A DNA stretch of 64,000 nucleotides from positions 4,776,501 through 4,840,500 of the forward strand of contig CM040086.1 of NCBI GenBank assembly GCA_022496805.1. Reading direction: 5' to 3'. The notes beneath the pieces are model-generated. The model saw only the letters and a program-made list of their open reading frames with translations, did not search any database and was not told the DNA's origin. Source of the DNA: Pohlia nutans (taxonomy: Eukaryota > Streptophyta > Bryopsida > Bryales > Mniaceae). Both the position numbers and the translations under genes were made by a program. Positions within the stretch are counted from its first letter, which is position 1. The number at the start of each line of letters is the position of its first letter. Positions 13,396-25,260 of this stretch are shown here, one piece after another.

Positions 13396-14000
13396 GATAT
13401 GAGTACTGTTCTTGAGATCAAGAAATGTGTAATGTGAAGCTCAAGTGATATGTTATGAATATACTAATAGAAATTCCTAACTCTGTGACATTCTGTGTAT
13501 GGGGAACCATAGAACATATAACTCACTATGTACATGGGGTTGATATGTATATTCTCAGCCTGACTCCTCCGCGGTGTTTGCAGTTGAGTAGGAGTCCATG
13601 TCATTCAGAAGGTTCCTTCCCCGACCTTATTTCCCATATACAGTGTGCCATTAAAGGAAAGTGAAGGTACCTACTCTGCATCCGTTACCATCTACAAAGT
13701 CCATGTATGATAATGTTATACAATAAATTAATTTATGACGCCTCAACTCTTATATCAGCTCTGAGTTAGTATTATTCTGGAACTGTGCAGAGTGAATTTT
13801 TTTGTTTCAATGGCCCTTAGCCATTGAATTGGCTGTGTAACTGAAAGTTTCAAGTCTATACGAGCGGCTCATGACACTACAGCAATTGAGGAAAAGTGCA
13901 ATTTACATTGAACTGGTTAGCATTTACATATCTTTATTGAATACACCTTATCATTTTGTCATCTTTAGTACAACATTTCATTGTGAACGCACAAAGTATA

Positions 14001-14022
14001 CCCTAAACCCTAAACCCTAGTA
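14001..14022. repeat. interstitial telomere-like repeat (CCCTAAA)
   Basis: Three consecutive CCCTAAA-type units, the plant telomere heptamer. It is short and interstitial, so not a chromosome end. It supports a plant origin for the window. Confidence 0.85.
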
Positions 14023-14199
14023 CACAGAAGTGACATTGCAATCACATTTTTGCGCAGGTGACTATTCAAGTATTAGTGCTAGCTAGATGTCACATTAGAG
14101 TCGCATTTTGAACAGCGGATGCCTTACTTGACACCAAATTCTCCGTGATTGCCAGGTGCAAGCTCAAACTTCTGCTGCCACATTTGATTTCAAAACACA

Positions 14200-14586
14200 A
14201 TGACTGCAAAAGCCAGTAGGGATTTGGAGCCCATGTGGTCCTTTCATAGGTTCACGTCATGCCCATACATAACCAATCTTTACATTCTTGGAAATCATGG
14301 ATACATTTGTGAGGACTGCAAATGTATGCGATGCGTAGTATTGCGGTGGGTTCGTACGCCAAATTGCAACTGCAAACTACCTCCCCCCCGCCATGGGCTG
14401 ACATTGGATGATAGAATTAGAAAAAAACGGATGGCATGTGGGCATGAGCCAAAGTCCGTACCCATCTTCCCTCCAGAATGGTGCTTCTGTGACCATCCAG
14501 AGAAAAAAAAAACTATGATGCTATTGGCTAATCCTGAATTGAGGCGAAGTTATGACTCTTCGGAAGATAGTGATTTTTCAGAGTAG
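14200..14586 (+). CDS. small Cys-rich orphan protein, 128 aa
   Basis: An open frame starts at ATG 14200 and ends at TAG 14584-14586. It carries Cys clusters that look like zinc ligands: CEDCKCMRC around residues 46-54, CNC around 66-68, CGHEPK around 87-92, and CFCDHPEK around 102-109. It ends in an acidic Ser/Asp tail (DSSEDSDFSE). The spacing resembles small zinc-binding proteins carried by transposons, but it matches no family I can name; a GRF-type finger was considered and does not fit well. Together with the gene at 13,027 it sits upstream of the TNP2 transposase on the same strand. Confidence 0.5.
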   Translation: MTAKASRDLEPMWSFHRFTSCPYITNLYILGNHGYICEDCKCMRCVVLRWVRTPNCNCKLPPPRHGLTLDDRIRKKRMACGHEPKSVPIFPPEWCFCDHPEKKKTMMLLANPELRRSYDSSEDSDFSE

Positions 14587-14589
14587 TAT

Positions 14590-16017
14590 GTAGATTTTTG
14601 TTTCCATGGACGTTGATAATGAACACACTAGTGTATACCAGGGAGCAAGTGGGGGAGAACTTAGGCAATCAGATACATTTTATAGTGATTCTGCCAAATG
14701 TAGGTGTTTAACTTCTCATTAATCTTGTTGTTGAAAATACACTTGCATTATTAAAGATGTCGTGATTTGTACAATGCGATGCTGTGAGTATGCTAATTTC
14801 GCTTTTACATTGTTAAAATTGTCCATATTTCACATATGAAACAGGTAGTAACTGTAACTGTCCATAAAACATTGCAGTAAAACTATAGTGTATTTTTCAC
14901 TTTGTGTGGATTAGAGGGCTGATAGGCAACTACAATTCGAAATTCCATACGACAGTGATAGGGTCACTATTTCAGGGGCAATAACCACTTCCAGTGTATG
15001 CTAGGTGCTCGAAATATCATAGACACAATATATGTCAAATCGATCTGTATTAGTTCAGTAATTTGGAGTATTAATTGGTGAATGTGCATTTGCATATGTG
15101 TCATGCACTGAACATGGAGATTTATCTCAGAGTTTCAGTAATACTGGGAATAAGCTACTGACACCTTTGACATTCATAACATTACGGCGTGTGATGTTTA
15201 TTTATAATTTATGGGCACCCCTCCTTAAAATTTATCTGTCGTTAGCATTTTATCCAGTATATTTGATAATTTTGTAAGGGATGCTGTATGGCAGATTGAC
15301 ATAAGAAGTTCTTAGCACGTTGGGAATCTCACATCCCGCCAGCTTTTTGTCAGGTATTAGTCCTAAACTTAAGTGTCGCATATGAAACCTTTGTTTATAA
15401 CTGAATGTATAGATACAAATTAAGCCTTACAAGATTTAGAGTATAATACAGTCGTTGTCATGTATTTTATGTTTGTTGTAAGTTGAAAGTTCGAAATTGA
15501 GACCCTAGTAGCTTTCATTTCCATGTAGACATGTGCAATTATCTTCAATTCCTACTTTTATACTCATAAGTTCAAAGTTGTAAAACGATTCCAAATACAA
15601 TCACATACGGCCAGGTAATATTGGCCGGAATGGCCACTAAGGACCTTTAAGGGTTAACATTATTTTCTTAAGGACCTTTAAGGGTTAACATTATTATATT
15701 GCCATGGTAGTTCCATCTAAGTTTTGAATATAGTCCTTTGAAAAATAGTCCCTCCGTCCCAAATACATACTCATGTGTGATGGTCAAATGTAATAGAGTT
15801 GTCGACCTTTATATAGTAGAATAAAGATGTGAAGACCTTTATAATAATTCTATACGCTGGCCTTTCATTTCTCTAAAAGGAAATTTCAATGAACATCATG
15901 TCTTTGACAGCATGTGTTCATTGCAACGCCCACAACATTATGCACTACATTTTTTTATTTTGTTTTCTATCTCACATGGAGAGGTTTAAAATGTAACCAA
16001 TGCATTTGCATTTGCAG
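14590..16017. other. intergenic; tandem copies of a TTAA-element end
   Basis: There is no gene. At 15,640-15,695 the phrase GGACCTTTAAGGGTTAAC occurs twice in direct orientation, about 33 bp apart. It resembles the terminal repeat of the TTAA-flanked MITEs elsewhere in the window. The remainder is AT-rich, unremarkable sequence. Confidence 0.5.
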
Positions 16018-16018
16018 T

Positions 16019-18439
16019 ATGCGGCGAAGATTATGTGCAGCGTATCACATTGAGCGTTCAATAGCGAACAGGTTGGGACTTCCAGAATATCCATGCGCAT
16101 GTAATCGGTGCAGGGGAGCGTCTATTAGAAAAGTTCGTACAGTTGCACGGCATCACATGATACATGGACGGGATGCTTATTTGGTGTACCCAGTCATGGT
16201 AATCTTTTTATTCCGTGTATCACTCTGTAACCAACAAAAGTCAATGCATCTAATTATTGGATGTTTTTTGGTCAAACCCAATTTTTATCTCAGTGACGAT
16301 TTCTTCGATAATACACTCGTCTAGGAAATTAGATTGATTTATCTAGTCTCGTTTGCATGAATTTTTTTACATCTCTACAATTTAATTTATTGATTGAATT
16401 TATGTGATTCTACATTGTCATTTGCATATTATCCCATAAATTATAAAATATTTATAAGTAATTTTTTTCCAATAAGTACAAATTATTGAAGTATTTTACA
16501 TAAAAATCTATAGATAAGCCATGTTAAATTTCAAATAATTCGAAATTTTACTGTACTAGAAGGAAACACTTAATTTCTCCCATTACATTATATCAAGTTA
16601 TACTTTGATTATTTTGCAAGGCTGAATTCTGTATAATTTTGTAGTTTTACTTTTCCAGACCTGCCTGGTACGTATAAGGGTTGAATAAGGTGTTGGTATG
16701 GGAGCACAGGTTTTGCATATTGATATCAGTTGTGGCCATCATGTTATAGGGCAAAAATGTGAATATAAGTAGTGAAGTAGTGTAAGAGATACAGATGGGG
16801 AATAAAAAAAACCTCTCTGTAGTAGAGACTTGAATAAGTAGCTGTCCATTCTTGATTTTCCATGCAAATACCATGCTGAAATTACCATTCTGGAATTTAC
16901 ACTCTAGTACCATGCGTATCACCATGCTGAATGTGCTGCCCACCCTAGTACTAACCACATTGTCATGCATTCATATAGACTGTAGATGGGCAAAATGTGC
17001 GTGGCCCAGAGCGACGAAGAGTACGAAATGAGGAGCGGTACCGCCAAGAAGGACGTGACAATACCAGCGAAGGATTTATTTGGCCAGAGGCAACACGCGT
17101 TGACATTGAAAACATGGCGCGTGATGCATTTACCCAAATCGACGACATCCACAATGTCGCGGTCCACAATGGCGATCAAGAACCATTGGATGGTATCGCC
17201 ATGGAGGATGACGGACAATGGAATGAAGAGAATGTGGATCGTCTGGCACGGGAATCCACCGAGAGTGTATTTGAAGGCAGCAGTCAAAACCGTCTGCAGT
17301 GCTGCATTGTATTGTTTTCCCTGTGCAGTCTTTACTCCGTGCCTCAGACGTTCTTGGATGCGCTGTTGACTTGGATAGCGGGTGATCTTCTGCCTACATC
17401 AAACTGTTTTCCACGAACATCGTACGAGGTAAAAACAATGCTTATGAAGTTGGGTTTAAAACACAAACAAATCCATTGCTGCCCAGATGGCCATGTATTG
17501 TACGAGGGTATACATGGAGAACTGCAGGAATGCCTAGTGTGTGATGAACCTCGGTATATTTTGGGATCCAACAGAGTGCCACAAAGAGTGGTGCGATATT
17601 TTGACATTATTAAACATTTGCAAAGGATGTTTAAGTGCCCAGAGATTGCAAAACACATGACATGGTACAGTTCTCATAGGTCACGTGGTGAAACCATGCG
17701 GTGTGTTTCTGATAGTCCTCAATGGAAGACTATTGATGTTTTGTACCCCGAATTTGCCCAAGTACTCACAAACCTCAGACTTGGTTTAGTTGGAGATGGC
17801 ATTATCCCTTTCAAGAATAATGCCATCAAACACTCTACATGGGTACTACTCATCACCATCTACAACCTTCCACCATGGTTATTGACGAAGAAGGTTTTTA
17901 TATCACTAGCCATGTTGATTCCAGGTCCGAAGTCTCCAACAGCAGAAAATATCGATATTTTCATGCAGCCATTAGTGCAGGACTTGTTGAAATTGTGGAC
18001 AGGGATACCGGCTATAGACATGTCTAAACCAGAAGGGGAAAGGGCATTCAATCTACGAGGTATGTTGATCTGGACTGTAAATGATTTCCTTGCCTACGGA
18101 CTTTTGTCAGGACAGCAGGTGCATGGGTACAAAGGCTGTCCATTATGTGGGCCAGGGACTTGTGCAGAGCATGCGTTGCTTCTTAACAAAATGATATACC
18201 TGGGCGGTAGACGTTATTTAGAAGGGGATCATCGGTTTAGGAGAGCCCTAGCAGCTTTCAATAACCACCCAGAGATGCGATTACCTCCTGACACACCGAC
18301 AGGAGAGGAAGTTCTACGTTGGGGGACAGGAAGATCACAGTTTCTTAGCAATGGCGGGGTTGAGAACTGCAACATTGACCCTGTGAAGCGCCATGGAGTG
18401 AAGCGGAGAAGTATACTTTTTGATCTCCCATACTGGAAG
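16019..18439 (+). CDS. CACTA transposase TNP2 (Transposase_21), 3' part missing
   Basis: Exon 1 is 16019-16198 (ATG after the acceptor TTTGCAG) and exon 2 is 16979-18439; both junctions are phase 0. Exon 1 encodes the N-terminal zinc-binding module of TNP2 proteins (CACNRC, then His residues in VARHHMIHG). Exon 2 carries the family core in order: KTMLMKLGLKHKQIHCCPDG, the CLVCDEPRY motif, MTWYSSHR, RLGLVGDGIIPF, YNLPPWL, LIPGPKSP, LWTGIPAIDM, and GYKGCPLCGP with its Cys pair, ending at LFDLPYWK. TNP2 is the DDE-type transposase that cuts CACTA ends in the nucleus. Exon 2 ends at the donor GTAAGA. In the homologous gene at 55-45 kb the next exon encodes the LDVMH motif, DUF4218 and DUF4216; none of these is found downstream here before or after the palindrome-rich block. 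The gene is therefore truncated and probably inactive. Confidence 0.85.
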
Positions 18440-18490
18440 GTAAGATATTTATGCACTTGAAATCTAACGGTGTATGTACGTGCTGAGATA

Positions 18491-19040
18491 TTAAACACTT
18501 ACACGTACCACTTCTTTGTAGGAAAGTCAAAGTACATAGTTTAGCCTTCACGATTTATAAAAAAAAAAAATTTAAATTTTTTCATGCATGGAAATGAAAG
18601 TTTCATATCAATCTCCCAAATTTTAGATTTTTTTTAAAAAATACGGCATTTCTAATAAATTGTTCATGCTAATACTTCAAAAAATAAGTTTTATCACAAA
18701 AAAGCTTTAACAAATCTTAATTTTTTTTTGGGAGTAGGTACTAATTACAACGAAGAATCATATGATATGTTTCCCTGAGATAATTTTTATTTAAAATTTC
18801 GAATTTCGAAAGGTGAACATCCTTTGTACTGTAAATCAAACCTTCTGCTACAAAAGTTGCACAAGCAATGAAATATTCAAGAAGTGAAATGGTTATTCAC
18901 GAAAAGTGGAGTACAAACTAATCGGAATAAACTTCATTTTCTTAGTTAGATGTATTAGCAACAAAAGTCATCTTCCATATCCAAATTTGGTTAGAGCAAC
19001 AAACATCCAGTAACTGGATGCGTGGACGTTTAGGGGTTAA
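18491..19040. mobile_element. TTAA-flanked MITE (piggyBac-like), copy 1
   Basis: A non-coding element of about 550 bp. Its right end is GGACGTTTAGGGGTTAA (to 19040), and its left end TTAAACACTTACACGTACC (from 18491) is a degraded inverted copy. Internally it resembles the copy at 45,549-46,104, sharing GAAAGTCAAA near the left end and AACATCCAGTAACTGGATGCG near the right. It lies just past the last surviving TNP2 exon. Confidence 0.6.
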
Positions 19041-19499
19041 ATTACGGTATGTAATAATGTGTGTGTGTCCATTACATCAGTAACTACAAAGAAGTTAAAA
19101 ACATCGAATATTAAAACCCAATGTAGAATATCACGTTTTATTATATGCGTGATCATGGAGAGTTAAATAGAAGTGTATGTGATGTTTGCCATGCTGTATG
19201 GGGTGATGACCACTGCTGTATATAACCCTGTAACAGATTGTGATAGACTTAGTGGCACACTCTGTGAAGGGCCATTTTGGAGTGTGTGTGCCATCATGTA
19301 CCGAGGATGATTGTAAGTGTGGCGAAAATTATTTAAAAGTCAGACAGTAGGGTGCACTTTTTTTGTTGAAGTACATACCAGCAAAGGCCTGATGTTGCGC
19401 GCACATAAATGGATATTTTCACTGAAGATTTGATTTTGAGTTTTCTGAATTAAAAATTGGTTATCATTTCTTAATATTCTACATTATAATATGAAATTA

Positions 19500-19806
19500 A
19501 TAAGAGACAGTTTTGAATAGGAGAAAACATCATTACTGTTTGTGCTTATGTAATCATCTAACAGTGGTCAATGTAGGAGAGTTTGTCTTTGAAATTGTCT
19601 CACAAATGGAATTGTACTCGAAATGACATGATTGAAACCTGGTTGGAAATTAGATAAGTATCCGTAATTGGGATAATTTTTTTAGACCTAATGAACTTCA
19701 TTTTCTAAGTTGAGTGTATTGGCATCAGAAGTCAAATTACAGATCAAATTGGGTTTTACCAATAAACCACCATAAACTGGATGCGTGAACGTTTAGCGGT
19801 TCAAAC
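19500..19806. mobile_element. degraded TTAA-type MITE, right part
   Basis: Only the right part is recognisable: AACTGGATGCGTGAACGTTT at about 19,775, preceded by the family phrase AACTTCATTTTCTAAGTTGA. The terminal GGGGTTAA has decayed to GCGGTTCAA. The left boundary is a guess. Confidence 0.4.
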
Positions 19807-20012
19807 CCAGTGAAGTAAGATATAAAATGTAAGAGGGGGGTGTAAACAATGGTAGCAGTAGGGCATGATAATATAAGTAGCTAATTATGAATATTTATCT
19901 AGTGGCTTAAATAAAGATTATTGAATGCAATATTAATTAATGCATCATTTATCTATTTCTGGAATGACCCTACTACAGAATTCACAAACTCCAGAAATCA
20001 GCGAAAATTTCT

Positions 20013-20765
20013 AACGGAGGATATAGAAGGATTTTGGCCAACGGAGGATCCTCCGATAGAAATCACCATACTTTCCGCCTATGGAGGATCCTCCGATGTT
20101 CTCCATTTTGTTCAACATACAGTGTTCAACACATACAATGCTCTTTGCACAGTAAGTAAACTTTGTCAATTATCCCCAAAAACAAGTACCTCTTTACTTA
20201 GCGACTTCCAATATAGTAGAAATGTTATAGTAAGGACTTCTTATATGCGCAAAGCTGAATACTAAGGACCTAAGATTGTGTCGGGAGATCCCCCGATGAC
20301 AAATGAAGTGCTAAGTGCTCGTAGGCCTCTATTTGCACCTAACTATCATGCTAAATCCACTACTTCACTAGACTTCTAAAATAGTAAGACAAGTGACTTC
20401 CTAAGTAGTAAGTATATTATTTGACGAGGGATCCTCCAATGAAGTATGAAGACTAGTTCATCACTAACTATATTCACTAAGGAGTTCACATATACTAACT
20501 AACTAAAGGTCTGGACCTAACGTATTGATATCGAAGGATCCTCCGATGACATATGAACTGGTAATTGCTCTAAGGCCTCCTTCTGCATAGATCATGCTAG
20601 ATCCAGTACAGACTTCACAAGACTTCTAAACATTAACGCCATAGTCAGAAGTCTGACAGAGGATCCTCCGATAGAGTATAATTGACGTGCTCGCTCCTCA
20701 TTACAAACCATTCATTGAAGAAACATAGAACAACTCTTGGGGACCGAGGTTCAAGATTAAGGATC
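20013..20765. repeat. dispersed palindromes in the 3' flank of gene A
   Basis: Palindromes or half copies occur at about 20,013 (half), 20,041, 20,081, 20,280, 20,426, 20,533 and 20,657, and a GGATCC remnant at 20,761. Between 20,280 and 20,660 the intervening sequence is a diverged tandem duplication of about 250 bp (compare GATGACAAATGAAGTG with GATGACATATGAACTG). Confidence 0.7.
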
Positions 20766-20805
20766 CTGCTTGTTGGCTTCAACAAGATTGGCTAAAGCTG
20801 CAATT

Positions 20806-23800
20806 CTATCTACCTTTGGAATTTTGCGGGTTGCAGGACTCTTCAATTTCGACCACGATGCAAAACGATGCAAATACACTGCTATAACGCTGCCAACGTG
20901 GAGCACTTCGTTCTGGGACCCACATCGCAGACCAGCAATCCTTATACTTTGCAGCAGGGGTTCGCGCACAGTTCATCGGTTCCCAAAATTGCAGCAAGAA
21001 ATTCTCGAAGTTTGGATCCGCAACATCTCTGCGCACAGCAGTCAGTGCCCTCTCTAACCAGACAGGGTATACGTCTGGGTCAGAAGGCCTGAGAAGGACC
21101 CAAGATCCCTCTTTAACATCTCTCCATGGATTAAATGCATGTTTGGGCCTTTCATTGTATGGTCCACAATATGGTTCAAAGACCTCGTCTTCAGGAGTGG
21201 TGTCACCTTCTGTACCTACGAGTTGAAGGACTGGGACATTGCCTAAGTTGTGGGTACTAGGCCAGAAGCCTTCCATTAACCTGGACGGCGTAGTGGGCAA
21301 TGGCTTGTCAAGTTCTCCAAGTAGGACTTTCCAATAATCCACATACGGACCGAACTGCTTCGCAAATCCCTCGCACTTGGTCATTCCGTGCTCCCAAAAT
21401 TCAATATACTTCTGTAGGCCAGTTTTGATGAATGACCGTTTCTCGAGCGCTTTCTTCACCTTCTCTTGAGCCTTATCTTGATTACCGACGGGCAAAGCAA
21501 CCTCATCACCCCATACGCGCTTGAACGGAACAGGACGAGGATCACCTGTCGGAAGAAGAGGGCGTCCATTTCCATCTTCTTTCCAGAGGCGCAGGGGAGG
21601 CTTGTTACGAGGGCACCAATGATCATCAGTTGCAGACTCTTTGTACTTCATCACTGGCCATCCGTCTGAATCCACGTAGAATTTAAAGAGGTGCATCTCC
21701 CCAAGGCCTATCAGTCGTGTTGCACCGTCACACAAATACCTAGAAATATAGGATTTAAAATCAGCCACCTCTTGTATAAACTCCGGCATAAACCTCATCT
21801 CCTGCGATTCCATGAAGGATTTCATCAAATCTGCTAACACAAATGTGTTCTTACTCTTCAAAGTTTTCGAGAGATGACTGAAGTACGCATCAATATCCTC
21901 GTGCGTGTGTCCAACCAACAAGAATCCAACTTGAATCTCTTTGAACACTCCACGATGTGTAAGCAAGGAGAGGAATGCCATCAAAAATTGGTTCTTGTTA
22001 TCCTTTGCTGAGTTGTCTAGCTGCAAGAACAAATTCGTGGGCAATGAAATTGGAGCTATCGGAGGATCCTCCGATACAGGGGGCAAAACGTCCAAGCATC
22101 TCGATTTCCCTCTAATAGGTGCCTCAAAAAGTGAATTTGCCGGAGGGTAGGGGAAAAGACCCATGTTCTCTCTAATAGGTTGTCCCTCCAACCTTCGCAG
22201 GAGTCTTGCGATGGATGATATCGTGTAATTCGAATCTGTTGGCCAACAGTCCATCGAGTAGTGCGCATAGGCTCCATCACCATGACCGTGTGTGACCATA
22301 CCGGTGACGTTGATTGGAAGTTGCCCAAGAGACGCGGTATACTTCGTGGTCACACGCATTCGAGGAATGGCAGTCTTAGTAGTGTCCATCTTATCGTGAA
22401 TGATACAAAGAATCTCCGCCTTGTTACGTTTTGACTCTTCTCTCCAAGAATGATAGATTCGACGGCAGGAACTCTGGTGGCTTAAATGAGATGCCCTCTG
22501 CTTCACAAATCCCACGTACTCGGCGCTACCTTTGACGGATTTGCCGATGAATTGTTGAAGCTGGTCGCAAACTGTGCACTTCGCAAACGAACTCCCAACT
22601 GGTTTGATGGCTACGTTGTTAAACAATTCCTTCTTAATCCTGCTGACCCCCGATTGGGATACCGCCGGCAAACCATAGCTTAGATTCGTCTGCACACATC
22701 ACCATCAAAAATAAATATCGTTCTGAAATATATCGGAGGATCCCCCGATAAGATTCAAGTCCAAAGTAATAACAGAGGTTGAAACAAAAAAATTCATTGC
22801 ACTGTATCCTTACCTCTGTGGCCTCGGCTTGAATTCGTTTCCAGTTGTGGCCAGCCGGAAGGAATTTCAAGGTATCCATTCTTCCGGGGACCGTGCCCCG
22901 CATTTGGTGAGGCATGAGATCAGCATTCTCCTTCACAATAGCAGCAATTGTCCCCATGGCTTGAACTGTGCCTAGGCGAGGACACTTGATCCCTTTGTTT
23001 CCATGTGTTGATGATTGCACTCCCTCCTTGAACAGGCTCAGGTACGAAAAGAATGTTGAGGACGGGATACCATGAATTGTATACCACGCAACACTGCAAA
23101 CCTCGGTACCAACGAGCGTCACATACTTCCTCTTTCCGCCAATGAGATCTGAAGAGTGAAGTTGCCCCCCTACGCTTATCCCATACTCTCGGCGTTCATC
23201 AAATGATTTGAGGAAGAATTTCTTCCTCAAAGCCATGGTCTCCTCTGGCTTGAAGTGACGGCAACAATGAAGCTCACAACACTTGATTAATGTCACTACG
23301 TGAATGGCTGTATCAGTGGTCTTCAGTGCATACTTTGATAATCCACGCTCCACCATTGGCTTCCTATGGATGAACCTATACGGAGCCTTCTTTCTCCCAC
23401 TAAGGTGTGCATCCGGGTCGCATTCATCAGGGATCATGGAGAGGTACTCAATTGTTCTGCTGAGTGAGCGCCCGTTCGGAAATCGACATTCCAGTGTGGA
23501 CCACCGCTGGTGGGTCATTAAACCATGTACGTCTCCTTCAAAGATATCAAGAACGGTCACGCCCACACATCCTTCTCCAAGAAGGCCGTCCTTAAATGGT
23601 TCGTCTGGAGAAGCACAATTGATCCTACCAATTGCTAACACAGCGCCATCAGCGCTGCAGCCCTCAATGGCCATCCCAATCCACTCCTCCACAGGGATGT
23701 AGGGTGCTCCGTTGTTTGCAGCATCAGTAGTCTCGTCATTGGCATCAGGCATCGGATGCTCCCCTATTGGATCCGCGGCATCTTCGACAGGCCAGAGTAG

Positions 23801-24097
23801 TGTCCTATAAACAACATCTCCCAAAACTGTAAATCCTGTCTGGGATGGAATAACCGGTAGGGTCAATGCCGACAGTTTGATGTCTGTAGGCCTCACTAGA
23901 ATTAGCGAAGTCATGGTGCGCGCAATATCCACTCCAAGCCAGTGTCCCACTGGAGAGGATTCAATAATGATCCCCTTTCCAACGACTCCAAATCCACGGC
24001 GATGTAGGGACACAGTTGCACCGGCTTCAAAGGGGATGTCCAAGGGTGTCGTTCTGTGGTCCCACCCCGATGCGGAGTCCCTGTGGAAGTAATCCAT
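20806..24097 (-). CDS. gene A: DUF7869-type RNase-H-fold transposase-like protein, 1055 aa
   Basis: Two exons, 24097-22814 and 22689-20806, are joined by a phase-0 intron with a good donor (GAG/GTAAGG) and acceptor (TGTGCAG). Exon 1 may begin at 24107 after the acceptor TTTTCTGTGGGCAG, with ATG at 24097, so a 5' non-coding exon is likely. Residues about 30-110 (GVDIARTMTSLILV, then VLGDVVYRTLLWPVED) resemble the DUF8039-like module of plant transposon proteins; this is from memory and weak. The core shows the DUF7869 signature: KCTVCDQL, then IIHDKMD, YSMDCWPTDSNYT, FLQLDNSAKDNKNQF and GFLLVGHTHEDIDAYF. The Asp of HDKMD, the Asp of QLDN and the acidic pair of HTHEDID are the likely metal ligands of a DDE/D nuclease. 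The C-terminus (about 250 aa) has no motif I recognise. The frame is fully open, so the protein may still be functional. A palindrome sits in the intron and another in exon 2. Confidence 0.75.
22057..22076 (-). repeat. perfect 20-bp palindrome inside gene A coding sequence
   Basis: TATCGGAGGATCCTCCGATA lies in exon 2 and is read in frame as VSEDPPIA, about 10 residues before the catalytic FLQLDN motif, probably in a surface loop. Its identity to the intergenic copies shows a repeat inserted in, or tolerated by, a coding frame. Confidence 0.9.
22731..22750. repeat. palindrome in the gene A intron
   Basis: TATCGGAGGATCCCCCGATA lies within the phase-0 intron 22813-22690. Confidence 0.9.
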
Positions 24098-24172
24098 GTC
24101 CGAATAACTGCCCACAGAAAACAACAAGTAAGATATCCAACTGAGAACAGCTCAATTACAGAACACTTGTTC

Positions 24173-24740
24173 TATCGGAGGATCCTCCGATAGAGTCCAG
24201 GCACCATCAATGTAGGGCAATAGCTCCATCAGGGGATCCTCCGATGGACGACGCATCCACTTCAAGTCACTAGCACCATCCGAGTATCCTCCGGTACAGC
24301 GCGCCTGATGTTAGTGCACTACTTCTATCGGAGGATCCTCCGATAGAAGGCCCTGCAGTGCAAGACACGAGCTGTATCGGGGGATCCTCCGAAAGAGCGC
24401 AACTTAGTTGCAACGCAATACTTCTATCGGAGGATCCCCCGATAGAGCACGGCTAAATTGCAATGCACTAGTTCTATCGGAGGATCCTCCGATAGAACGC
24501 CCTGAATGCACGACACGAGCTCTATCGGAGGATCCTCCGATAGAGAGCGACTTAATTGCAACGCAGTACTTCTATCGGTGGATCCTCCGATAGAGCAGGC
24601 CTAAATTGCGATGCACTAGTTCTATCAGAGGATCCACCGATAGAATGCCCTGCAATGCACGACTCGAGCTCTATCGGAGGATCCTCCGATAGAGGTTCCT
24701 CCAATACTAGACACTTGCCCTATCGGAGGATCCTCCGATA
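24173..24740. repeat. array 1: twelve palindromes at about 49-bp period
   Basis: Copies start at about 24173, 24227, 24277, 24326, 24375, 24425, 24475, 24523, 24573, 24623, 24672 and 24721. The spacing is 48-54 bp. The spacers are alternately similar (for example CGCAACTTAGTTGCAACGCA and a form with GCACGACACGAGC), which gives a higher-order period near 98 bp or its multiples. The array lies immediately 5' of gene A and may hold its promoter or a transposase-binding platform. Confidence 0.9.
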
Positions 24741-24769
24741 GAAGGCACTCACGCTAATTCTTTAGTACA

Positions 24770-25260
24770 AATAATAAGCCGTAATAAACTTTAATTACGT
24801 GTAATTAATAATATCCACCTATAATTAATTTCAAGTACTCGTAATTAACCTTAATTACGTGTATTTAATTAATAATATCCACCTGTATTTAATTTCAAAT
24901 ACTCGTAATAAACTTTAATTACGTGTAATTAATAATATCCACCTATAATTAATTTCAAGTACTCGTAATTAACCTTAATTACGTGTATTTAATTAATAAT
25001 ATCCACCTGTATTTAATTTCAAATACTCGTAATAAACTTTAATTACGTGTAATTAATAATATCCACCTATAATTAATTTCAAGTACTCGTAATTAACCTT
25101 AATTACGTGTATTTAATTAATAATATCCACCTGTATTTAATTAATAATATCCAGCTGTAATTAACCTTAATTACTCGTAATTAACTCTAATTACTTGTAA
25201 TTAACTCTAATAACTTGTAATTAACTTTAATGCCTTGTAATTACCTTTGATTAACACCAA
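24770..25260. repeat. AT-rich tandem repeat, 124-bp unit
   Basis: A unit beginning AATAAACTTTAATTACG recurs at 24783, 24907 and 25031, so the period is 124 bp with about three copies. Each unit is itself two related halves built on CTCGTAATTAACCTTAATTA and AATAATATCCACCT. It decays into irregular GTAATTAACTCTAATTAC-like motifs to about 25,260. Confidence 0.85.

Noticed and set aside
14001..14022. Chromosome end
   Set aside because: Only three heptamers with ordinary sequence on both sides; interstitial telomere-like motif.
24408..24741. Open frames reading through palindrome array 1 (and similar ones at 33.1-33.35 and 34.0-34.2 kb)
   Set aside because: They consist of repeated SEDPPIE/GGSSDR-like peptides created by the palindrome itself, on sequence that is clearly array DNA.
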